Shown piece after piece: positions 1 to 5,646 of a stretch of 9,876 nt of DNA (its first letter is position 1; each line of letters starts with the position of its first letter). The DNA is from Bifidobacteriaceae bacterium (GTDB lineage Bacteria; Actinomycetota; Actinomycetes; Actinomycetales; WQXJ01): the NCBI GenBank assembly GCA_031272565.1, contig JAISTN010000267.1:1-9876 (forward strand), read 5' to 3'. A program made the position numbers and the translations under genes. A model generated the notes under the pieces. That model was not told where the DNA came from. It searched no databases and worked only from the letters and a program-made list of their open reading frames with translations.

Positions 1-133
1 GGACCCGGGTGGCCAACCCCGGGCCGGCGGGGCCCTGGAAATGGCCACCTGGGACCTGGACCCGGGTGGCCAACCCCGGGCCGGCGGGGCCCTGGAAATG
101 GCCACCTGGGACCTGGACCCGGGTGGCCAACCC
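1..133. repeat. 57-bp tandem repeat, 2.3 copies
   Basis: Bases 1-57 and 58-114 are identical, and bases 115-133 repeat the first 19 bases of the unit before the match decays. The unit is very GC-rich and contains CCCGGG and several GGCC tetramers. Its length is a multiple of three (19 codons), so copy-number changes would keep any reading frame. The left edge of the window cuts the array, so the true number of copies is unknown. Perfect identity of the two full copies suggests recent duplication or ongoing slippage. Confidence 0.95.
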
Positions 134-202
134 GGGGCTGGCCGGAGTTTGGGGGTGTCCGGCCGGGCCTGGCCGGCCAACGCAATTACAGTGGACGGGT
201 GA
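2..202 (+). CDS. C-terminal end of an unidentified upstream gene with 19-aa repeats (5' truncated)
   Basis: The frame starting at base 2 is open from the window edge to a TGA at 200-202. That TGA overlaps the GTG start of the methyltransferase as GTGA, a typical sign of translational coupling between neighbouring genes. The visible peptide carries two full 19-residue units including DPGGQPRAGGALEMATW, then a non-repeated tail ending in PANAITVDG. Third codon positions in the repeat are mostly G or C in this frame, as expected for a real gene here. All three + frames are open through the repeat, however, and the frame in phase with the methyltransferase is also open to the window edge. The coding assignment therefore rests mainly on the GTGA overlap. 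I do not recognise the protein. The 57-bp region could instead be non-coding. Confidence 0.4.
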   Translation, partial: DPGGQPRAGGALEMATWDLDPGGQPRAGGALEMATWDLDPGGQPGAGRSLGVSGRAWPANAITVDG

Positions 203-1107
203 GTTCTGCGTGGCGGCCGGACGGGCCCAACCTGGTTTTCCAGGGCGACAACCTGCCCGTCATGGCCGCCCTACCCGGTGGCATTTTCCGGCTGATCTAC
301 CTGGACCCGCCGTTCAACACCGGCCGGCGCCAACAGCGTGAACCAATGGTGGTCAAGCGCGACGAGCAAGGCAGCCGGACCGGCTTCCATGGCCAGACCT
401 ATTCCTGTATCCGCCAACAAGCCTTGGCCTACGACGACGCCTTCGCGGACTACTGGGGCTTCCTGGAGCCGCGCCTTCAACAAGCCCGGCGGCTGTTGAC
501 GGCGGACGGCACTCTCTATTTGCACCTGGACTACCGCGAAGCCCACTACGCCAAGGTGGTGCTGGATGGACTCTATGGCCGGGACTGCTTCCTGAACGAG
601 ATCATCTGGGCCTACGACTACGGCGCCCGGGCCACCAAGCGGTGGCCGGCCAAGCACGACACCATCCTGGTCTACACCAAGCACCCCAAGAACTACTTCT
701 TCGACGCCGCGGCGGTGGACAGGGAACCCTACATGGCCCCCGGCCTGGTGACACCGGAAAAGGCCGCCCGCGGCAAGCTGCCCACCGACGTCTGGTGGCA
801 CACCATTGTCAGCCCCACCGGCAACGAAAAGACCGGCTACCCCACGCAGAAACCAAGCGGCATTGTCCGCCGGATAGTCCAGGCGTCATCGGCCCCGGGC
901 GACTGGGTGGCGGACTTCTTTGCCGGTAGCGGCACGCTGGGCGCGGTGGCAGGCCAGTTGGGCCGGCGCTTTGTGCTGGCGGATGCCCACCCGGACGCCA
1001 TCGGCGTCATGCAGACCCGCCTGGCGCCCTATGAACCCAGCTTCCGGGCACTGCCGGAGTCACCAGCCGAAGCGGTGGAACCAGGGGGACCGGAGGAACC
1101 AAGATAG
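199..1107 (+). CDS. Beta-class DNA methyltransferase (N6-adenine or N4-cytosine), solitary in this window
   Basis: This 302-aa protein is a DNA amino-methyltransferase of the N6_N4_Mtase family, transferring a methyl group from S-adenosylmethionine to an exocyclic amine in DNA. The catalytic motif IV is DPPFNTG at residues 36-42. The AdoMet-binding motif I is DFFAGSGT at 239-246, preceded by GYPTQKP at 213-219 (motif X region). The order IV, central target-recognition region, then X and I is that of the beta class. The segment between about 55 and 210, including HLDYREAHY, WAYDYGAR and DVWWHTIVSPTG, should hold the target-recognition part. The GTG at 199 is chosen because it overlaps the stop of the preceding frame (GTGA) and begins just before the conserved NLVFQGDNL stretch. 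The same frame stays open to the window edge, so a longer N-terminus is possible. No restriction enzyme is adjacent. The recognition site cannot be read from sequence. Confidence 0.9.
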   Translation: MSSAWRPDGPNLVFQGDNLPVMAALPGGIFRLIYLDPPFNTGRRQQREPMVVKRDEQGSRTGFHGQTYSCIRQQALAYDDAFADYWGFLEPRLQQARRLLTADGTLYLHLDYREAHYAKVVLDGLYGRDCFLNEIIWAYDYGARATKRWPAKHDTILVYTKHPKNYFFDAAAVDREPYMAPGLVTPEKAARGKLPTDVWWHTIVSPTGNEKTGYPTQKPSGIVRRIVQASSAPGDWVADFFAGSGTLGAVAGQLGRRFVLADAHPDAIGVMQTRLAPYEPSFRALPESPAEAVEPGGPEEPR

Positions 1108-1116
1108 GGTTGGCCC

Positions 1117-1824
1117 ATGGCCACACCGCACATTGGCGCCGAACCTGGCGAGATTGCCCCTGCCGTCCTGATGCCCGGCGATCCCAAACGAGCCGACCGC
1201 ATTGCCGCCGCCATCTTGGACCAGCCCCGGGTGGTGTCAGACATCCGCGGCAATAAGGCCTACACGGGCACGGTGCAGGGCAAGCCCCTTAGCGTCATGG
1301 CCAGCGGCATGGGCATGCCCACCATCACGCTGTACGCCACCGAGTTGTACCGCTTCTTTGGTGTCCAGCGGATCATCCGGGTGGGCACCATGGGTGGCAT
1401 CTCCCCCACCGTGGCAGTAGGCGATGTCGTGATCGCCACCGGAGCGCACACATCCAGTTCGATGAATGAACTGCGGGTGCCGGGCGTGCATTTCAGCGCC
1501 GTGGCGGACTTCCACTTGGCGGCCGCGGCCTGGGCCGCCGCCGCCGGGGATCCCCACGTCAAGATGGGGGTCGTGTTCAGTTCGGACCACTTCTACCGCC
1601 AAGTGCCGGGGCAAGCCGACGCCCTGCTGGCCCACGGCGTGCTGGGGGTGGAGATGGAAGCGGCCGCCCTGTTCGGCACCGCCGCGGGTGAGGGCGGCGC
1701 CGCCTTGGCCGTCTTGACCATCTCCGACCATCTCACCACACCCAGCACCGACATGACGGCGGCCGAACGAGAACAGAACTTTGGCCGCGCCCTCAACCTG
1801 GCCGTGGCGGCGGCGCTCAGCTAG
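1117..1824 (+). CDS. deoD: Purine nucleoside phosphorylase, DeoD type
   Basis: DeoD catalyses reversible phosphorolysis of purine (deoxy)ribonucleosides to free base plus (deoxy)ribose 1-phosphate in cytosolic purine salvage. The 235-aa length fits the bacterial hexameric family (about 235-240 aa). Signature residues are visible: HIGAE (His5), the phosphate loop MPGDP (Gly21) with Arg25, Arg44, IRVG (Arg88), GVEMEA (Glu179, Met180, Glu181), and SDH (Asp204) with Arg218, matching the E. coli phosphate, ribose and base-site residues. The position equivalent to E. coli Ser90 is Thr91 (IRVGT), a conservative change at a phosphate contact. The N-terminus aligns directly with E. coli DeoD, supporting the ATG at 1117, although the upstream ribosome-binding site is weak. 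It begins 9 bp after the methyltransferase stop and is probably co-transcribed with it. Codon use is like its neighbours. Confidence 0.95.
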   Translation: MATPHIGAEPGEIAPAVLMPGDPKRADRIAAAILDQPRVVSDIRGNKAYTGTVQGKPLSVMASGMGMPTITLYATELYRFFGVQRIIRVGTMGGISPTVAVGDVVIATGAHTSSSMNELRVPGVHFSAVADFHLAAAAWAAAAGDPHVKMGVVFSSDHFYRQVPGQADALLAHGVLGVEMEAAALFGTAAGEGGAALAVLTISDHLTTPSTDMTAAEREQNFGRALNLAVAAALS

Positions 1825-2055
1825 CAACTGGTTTGACACCTCCCTAAAGGCTGGGGTGCCACCGGTGGGCGCCCGGCCGCGCCCCGCGGCCCCCAAACAC
1901 AGGCGCCCCACAGCGCCAAGCGCCCGCCCCGTAGTCCCCACCGATGGGGCCACCGCCAACCGACGTGGCTGACCCGCGCCCCACTGCCGGCCACCGGGCC
2001 AGTGCCGAACCGGCCACCTGGGAGCCACTCGGCGCTCCCTGGAACCGCACCCCAT

Positions 2056-2106
2056 GTGACCGGCGTCGCACCTAGTTAGTGACCTGGCTAACAGCGTGTG
2101 ACCTGG
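2056..2106 (+). promoter_or_regulatory. Cluster of GTGACC(T)GG direct repeats
   Basis: GTGACCTGG occurs exactly at 2079-2087 and 2098-2106, 19 bp apart, and a shorter version GTGACCGG lies at 2056-2063. Repeated boxes at near-helical spacing upstream of a gene are typical of regulator binding sites. Related strings, GTGACC at 2321 and GTGACCTG at 4763-4770 (the latter ending on the start of the TSUP gene), also occur. No regulator can be assigned from sequence, and chance recurrence of a 9-mer is possible. Confidence 0.35.
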
Positions 2107-2165
2107 GAGACAACCTAGATTTGTGATGGTTTTCTCATTTCTGTGAAGGCCCCAGGATTCGGCCT

Positions 2166-2208
2166 CCGGGCCGCTACCAGGCGTTTCGCCGCTGGCCCGG
2201 TGAGCGGC
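2166..2208 (+). promoter_or_regulatory. Bulged hairpin with an alternative overlapping stem
   Basis: CCGGGCC at 2166-2172 pairs perfectly with GGCCCGG at 2194-2200, and inside it GGCG (2180-2183) pairs with CGCC (2187-2190) around a TTT loop. A competing stem, GCCGCT at 2188-2193 with AGCGGC at 2203-2208, uses bases of the first structure, so the two cannot form together. This is the arrangement expected of a switching leader RNA, but it matches no riboswitch class I know. It lies about 290 bp ahead of the chosen start of the secreted protein and may not be transcribed at all. Confidence 0.3.
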
Positions 2209-2282
2209 ATCACAGCCTCGGACCTAGGTAATAACACTAGTCCTCATTTCAGTGTTTTCACTCATGACGTAATGGGTGCTAG

Positions 2283-2307
2283 CTCAGATCTCTGAGTGGT
2301 AGTACTC
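2283..2307. promoter_or_regulatory. Adjacent inverted repeats, possible operator
   Basis: CTCAGA and TCTGAG (2283-2296) form a perfect inverted repeat with a 2-bp centre. An overlapping one, GAGT at 2294-2297 and ACTC at 2304-2307, follows directly. Such short dyads upstream of a gene are common repressor or activator sites. Nothing identifies the regulator. Confidence 0.3.
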
Positions 2308-2478
2308 ATCTAGTGCCGAGGTGACCCCATGTTGTACCGCAATCACAGGCGTGCCTGCTACGCCGCCGCAAGTCCGTTGTCATCGTCCCCTGCCAGGGGT
2401 CCAGCCATCCGCGAAAGCGCAGGTCACGGGCCCCGTGGAATACATGGGATGAATCTGGTGTTGGTCAAGGGCGAGACG

Positions 2479-2483
2479 AAAGG
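2479..2483 (+). promoter_or_regulatory. Ribosome binding site AAAGG deciding the start at 2491
   Basis: AAAGG lies 7 bases before the ATG at 2491. The in-frame upstream ATGs at 2329 and 2449 lack a comparable site and would place about 54 or 14 extra residues before the signal peptide. This favours 2491 as the translation start. Confidence 0.6.
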
Positions 2484-2490
2484 TAAGAGC

Positions 2491-4617
2491 ATGTCCCCCC
2501 AAGATCATCCAATCCGAACGACCCTGAAATACCTTGTGGCCCACCCCTTGGTGGCGCTGGGCGCCTCCATCGCGTTGGCCGCCACCCTAAGTGTGGTGCC
2601 CGCCTCCGGTGCCGCACCGGCCGGTGCCCTCCGGACAACCCAGGCCACCACCATCACCACCGGCGTGGCCGAGGCCGCCCCGGAGGTGGTAGTTGAGCCG
2701 GCCAGTGCCGCCATCAACACCAGCAGCCAGGCCGCCGTCACCGCCGCCTACAACAAGGTGGTGCAGGCGGAAAAGGTGCCGGTCACCTGGACCGGCAACA
2801 CCGACACCTGCGTGGCCGGATCGGTTTCATCCGCCGCCCAGACCGCCACCTTCACCGCCATCAACACCATCCGGGCCCTGGCCGGCCTGGACCCCGTCAG
2901 TGAGGACAAGAACCTGAGCGCCAATGCGCAGCAGGCCGCCCTCATCATCATGGCCAACTCGGCCGTGACACACCACCCTGCTACCAACTCGAAGTGCTAC
3001 ACGTACCAGGGCGGCAACGCCAGTGCGACGTCCAACCTGGTCTTGGGTGCCACCGGCGCCCGGGCCGTCACGGTCTACATGGAGGACCCGGGCACGTCCA
3101 ACCAGCCGTACGTGGGCCACCGCCGCTGGCTGCTCAAGCCGCAGCTAGCCACCATGGGTTCAGGTTCCACCAACAATTCGAACGCCATCCAGGTGATTGG
3201 CGGCCGGATCAACTCCAGCGCCACCAACCCGACCTTTATCCCCTGGCCCACCGCCGGCTATTTCCCGGCCCAGTGGGCACCCAACGGCATGAGCTGGTCC
3301 GTCAGTTCGGTTGGCGCCGACTTCTCCAACGCCACCGTCAAAGTGACCAAGAACGGCACCACACTGTCCACCAGCACCTTCACGCCGAACAACTCCTACG
3401 GCGTCAACACGCTGGTGTGGCAAAGGCCCACCATGACCACCCCGGCCAACGGCACCGTCGATGTCTACCAGGTGACAGTGTCCGGCGTCCGCGGCGTGTC
3501 CAAGAGTTCCTACACCTACCAGGTCAAGCTGTACCAGGTGCTGGAAACCTTCCTGGGCGGCAACGTCAACACCCGGGTCACCCCGGGCGGCGCGCCCGAT
3601 GCCGGTTCGACCGTCCGGTATGTCTCAGCCTCCTACGGCCCAAGCGGCGCCCAACTGTCCTTCCAATGGACCCGCAACGGCCGCGACATCTCCGGGGCCA
3701 CCGGCTCCACCTACACCCTGACCTGGGCCGACCGCTGCCTGCCGATTGGGCTGAAACTGACGGTTTCCATGACCGGGGCCGTGTCCTCCAGCGGCACATT
3801 CGACAACCTGGTCGACTGGGGCTGCTCGCCGCCGGCCACCCTCAACTTGCCCGGTGTGGGCACCCTGGAAGTGCCGTTCAGCCAGATCGCCCTAACCCCG
3901 GACGTGAACGATGACGGCCTGGGCGAAATCCTGGCCGTGGACCAGTCCGGCGACCTGGTGGTCTACCCGTTCAGCCGCGGTGGCACGTTGGCCACACCCG
4001 GCCAGGCTGGTGTGGGCTTCACCACCTCCACGGTGTACGCACCCGGCGACTGGAACCGGGACGGCAAGGCCGACCTGCTGACGGTGACCCCCAACGGCAA
4101 GCTGTACCTGCTGCCCGGCCAAGGCAAGGGCGTGTTCGGCTCGGCGGTCGAAATTGGCCACGGCTGGACCGGCTACCGGATCATCCCCTCCGGGGACCTG
4201 ACCCGGGACGGCAACCCCGACCTGCTGGCCATCGATTCGAAGGGCCTGCTGTGGGTCTACGCCGGCAACGGCAAGGGCGCCTTCAAGCCGGGCCGGCTGG
4301 CCGCCGGCCGCGGCTGGGTGGGCCTGAACCTGTACGCGGCGGGCGACCTGAACCGGGACGGCCGGTCCGACATCCTGATGGTCAACCCCACCACCGGAGA
4401 CCTGTATTCCTACGCCGGACGCGGCAACGGCACCTTTGGTGCCGCCACCAAGGTGGGCCACGGCTGGACCGGCCTGACCTTGGTGGCAGGTTCCGACCTG
4501 AACGGCGATGGCCGCGGCGACATTGTTGGCCGCACCCAAGACGGCCGGCTGCTGTTCTACGCCGGCCGTGGCAACGGTTCCTTCAAGGCCTCCACCCAAA
4601 TCGGCACTGGGTGGTAA
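2491..4617 (+). CDS. Secreted CAP (SCP-like) domain protein with C-terminal FG-GAP/VCBS-like repeats
   Basis: From the ATG at 2491 this is a 708-aa exported protein. Residues 11-44 form a signal peptide: a basic and threonine-rich start, a hydrophobic stretch VALGASIALAATLSVV, then small residues ending near SGAAPA. A CAP/SCP-like domain occupies about residues 119-226, with HHP at 161-162 and the diagnostic VGHRRWLL at 208-215. A beta-rich segment follows (PWPTAGYFP, SYGVNTLVW, SGVRG), then an Ig-like region around FQWTRNG. Five calcium-loop motifs of the DxNxDGxxD type start near residues 471, 520, 569, 619 and 669, spaced 49-50 aa apart, as in FG-GAP/VCBS propeller blades. There is no LPXTG sorting motif, so release or non-covalent surface attachment is likely. 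The catalytic or ligand role of bacterial CAP domains is mostly unknown. The gene ends in tandem stops (TAA TAG). An extension to 2329 would give 762 aa but buries the signal peptide. Confidence 0.88.
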   Translation: MSPQDHPIRTTLKYLVAHPLVALGASIALAATLSVVPASGAAPAGALRTTQATTITTGVAEAAPEVVVEPASAAINTSSQAAVTAAYNKVVQAEKVPVTWTGNTDTCVAGSVSSAAQTATFTAINTIRALAGLDPVSEDKNLSANAQQAALIIMANSAVTHHPATNSKCYTYQGGNASATSNLVLGATGARAVTVYMEDPGTSNQPYVGHRRWLLKPQLATMGSGSTNNSNAIQVIGGRINSSATNPTFIPWPTAGYFPAQWAPNGMSWSVSSVGADFSNATVKVTKNGTTLSTSTFTPNNSYGVNTLVWQRPTMTTPANGTVDVYQVTVSGVRGVSKSSYTYQVKLYQVLETFLGGNVNTRVTPGGAPDAGSTVRYVSASYGPSGAQLSFQWTRNGRDISGATGSTYTLTWADRCLPIGLKLTVSMTGAVSSSGTFDNLVDWGCSPPATLNLPGVGTLEVPFSQIALTPDVNDDGLGEILAVDQSGDLVVYPFSRGGTLATPGQAGVGFTTSTVYAPGDWNRDGKADLLTVTPNGKLYLLPGQGKGVFGSAVEIGHGWTGYRIIPSGDLTRDGNPDLLAIDSKGLLWVYAGNGKGAFKPGRLAAGRGWVGLNLYAAGDLNRDGRSDILMVNPTTGDLYSYAGRGNGTFGAATKVGHGWTGLTLVAGSDLNGDGRGDIVGRTQDGRLLFYAGRGNGSFKASTQIGTGW
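3880..4614 (+). repeat. Five-fold ~150-bp repeat encoding FG-GAP-like blades
   Basis: The 3' third of the secreted-protein gene repeats every 147-150 bp. The DxNxDG codons start at 3901, 4048, 4195, 4345 and 4495. A 17-bp string beginning GGCCACGGCTGG recurs exactly, 300 bp apart, near 4155 and 4455, and codons for YAG-(N/R)-G recur at about 4258, 4411 and 4558. The near-identity of some units suggests expansion by internal duplication. The first motif (DVNDDGLGEI) has Glu where the others end in Asp and is the most divergent. Confidence 0.85.
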
Positions 4618-4620
4618 TAG

Positions 4621-4643
4621 GTCTCGCTTTTGCACAGCGAGAC
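4621..4643 (+). terminator. Hairpin directly after the CAP/FG-GAP gene
   Basis: GTCTCGC at 4621-4627 pairs with GCGAGAC at 4637-4643 around a 9-base loop containing TTTT. It starts one base after the second of the tandem stop codons. There is no T-run after the stem. The hairpin may stabilise the mRNA end or act together with the larger palindrome that follows. GTCTCG occurs again at 4690-4695 and could compete for the same partner. Confidence 0.5.
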
Positions 4644-4657
4644 TCATGGGGAAACCG

Positions 4658-4691
4658 GACCGGGCCAGGCGGCTAGCCGCCTGGCCCGGTC
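4658..4691. terminator. Perfect 34-bp palindrome, likely terminator
   Basis: Bases 4658-4674 are the exact reverse complement of 4675-4691, a 17-bp GC-rich stem (GACCGGGCCAGG...) centred on GGCTAGCC with no extra loop bases. It is followed by CTCGTTAAAC rather than a clear T-run, as is common for terminators in GC-rich actinobacteria. Its place 40 bp after the stops of the secreted-protein gene and 79 bp before the TSUP gene suits a transcription stop. A dimeric protein-binding site is an alternative. Confidence 0.7.
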
Positions 4692-4769
4692 TCGTTAAAC
4701 ACAGGGCGGACCGTTCATAGGCCCCTCCGCCGCCAGGGAGACATGGACCACCCCCTAGCATTGTGACCT

Positions 4770-5621
4770 GTGCCGGATCTAACCGTGCTTGCCTGGGTGG
4801 CGCTCGCCACCGGCGCCCTGGGCGTTGGCTTCGCCAAGACCGCCATTGGCGGCGTGGGGTCAATTTGTGTGGCGCTGTATGCCGCCGTCCTGCCGGCCAA
4901 GTACTCCACCGGCCTGCTGCTGCTGTTGCTGCTGACCGGCGACCTGGTGGCGATCAGCATCTACCGGCGGGATGTGGCCTGGAAATCCCTGGCCCGGCTC
5001 TTCTTGCCGGTGGTGGCCGGGGTGCTGGTGGGGGCGTGGTTCATGGACCACATCAACGACGCCACCTTGCGCATCACCATCGCCATTGTGCTGCTGTCGA
5101 TGGTGGCACTGCACATTGGCAGCGAAGTCTTGGCGCGACATCGGGCACGGCCGGCCACGGCCGGCGGCCCACCGGAGGCGGCAGACCCGGCCGAGGTGCC
5201 CGCTGCCACCCCCGGGCCGGCCGCTCCCGGCGAGACGGCGGCGGCCCAGGAGGCCTCCACCCGGGCCGGCCGCCTGGCGCTGAACCTGGGCTACGGCTCG
5301 CTGGCCGGCTTCGCCACCATGGTGGCCAACGCCGGCGGCGCCCCCATGAACCTGTACCTGCTGGCGGCCAAGTTTTCGATGCTGCGCTTCCTGGGCACCG
5401 CCGCCTGGTTCTTCTTCTTTGTCAACGTCTTCAAGCTGCCCTTTTCCATCCGGCTGGGCCTGATCGACGCCCAATCCTGGCGCCTGTGGGCCGTGCTGGC
5501 CCCGTTGGTGCTGATCGGCGCCTGGGCCGGGCGGGTGCTGATCAAGCGGCTGAACCAGAAGCTGTTCAACCACCTGGTGATTGTCTTCACCGCCGTGCCG
5601 GCCATCGCGCTGTTCTTCTGA
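4770..5621 (+). CDS. TauE/SafE (TSUP) family permease
   Basis: A 283-aa integral membrane protein of the TSUP family, whose members export or take up sulfur-containing anions such as sulfite, sulfoacetate or thiosulfate. The actual substrate here is unknown. The two related half-domains start with glycine-rich signatures: GFAKTAIGGVGSI at residues 20-32 and GFATMVANAGGAPMN at 180-194. Hydrophobic stretches are seen near 5-20, 28-40, 48-65, 78-91, 100-118, 172-200, 208-222, 237-257 and 268-283. Between the halves, residues about 125-166 form a Pro/Ala/Glu-rich hydrophilic linker, longer than in compact family members. The GTG at 4770 is the first good start, and there is no strong ribosome-binding site before it. 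It follows the large palindrome and runs towards the convergent deacetylase, 25 bp away, so it is probably a single-gene unit. Confidence 0.88.
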   Translation: MPDLTVLAWVALATGALGVGFAKTAIGGVGSICVALYAAVLPAKYSTGLLLLLLLTGDLVAISIYRRDVAWKSLARLFLPVVAGVLVGAWFMDHINDATLRITIAIVLLSMVALHIGSEVLARHRARPATAGGPPEAADPAEVPAATPGPAAPGETAAAQEASTRAGRLALNLGYGSLAGFATMVANAGGAPMNLYLLAAKFSMLRFLGTAAWFFFFVNVFKLPFSIRLGLIDAQSWRLWAVLAPLVLIGAWAGRVLIKRLNQKLFNHLVIVFTAVPAIALFF

Positions 5622-5646
5622 GCCTGGGGGGACCAGAGCCTACCCG

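Larger units (their letters stand above)
1825..2490. other. 666-bp non-coding leader/intergenic region
   Basis: I find no convincing gene here. The first part (to about 2060) is GC-rich and includes the palindrome CCACCGGTGG at 1859-1868. From about 2060 the composition is noticeably less GC-rich and holds short repeats and inverted repeats: GTGACC boxes at 2056, 2079 and 2098, a bulged hairpin at 2166-2200, the palindrome ACCTAGGT at 2222-2229, and CTCAGA/TCTGAG at 2283-2296. These mark it as a likely promoter, operator or leader region for the secreted CAP/FG-GAP gene. I could not place a confident -35/-10 pair, and I do not recognise a known riboswitch. Confidence 0.6.

Noticed and set aside
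1..133. Tandem repeat as a CRISPR array
   Set aside because: The units are contiguous without unique spacers, and no cas gene is present.
9..341. Open + frame encoding repeats such as NPGPAGPWKWPPGTW
   Set aside because: It runs through the repeat and then out of frame into the methyltransferase. It is explained by the GC-rich repeat being open in every frame, and it has no ribosome-binding site or recognisable domain.
1833..1838. TTGACA as a -35 box just after deoD
   Set aside because: No acceptable -10 hexamer follows at 16-18 bp, and the site is about 650 bp from the next start codon.
1237..2055. 272-codon open frame on -
   Set aside because: It is antisense to most of deoD, which is unmistakable. 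The frame is Gly/Arg/His-rich with no domain, typical of a GC-rich shadow.
2329..2490. Upstream ATG at 2329 as start of the secreted protein
   Set aside because: It would add 54 low-conservation residues before the signal peptide and lacks a good ribosome-binding site. The ATG at 2491 has AAAGG 7 bases upstream and yields a normal signal peptide.
3892..4863. 323-codon open frame on - opposite the FG-GAP repeats
   Set aside because: It is antisense to a clear repeat domain. Its own repetitive look only mirrors the repeats on the other strand, and it crosses the terminator palindrome.
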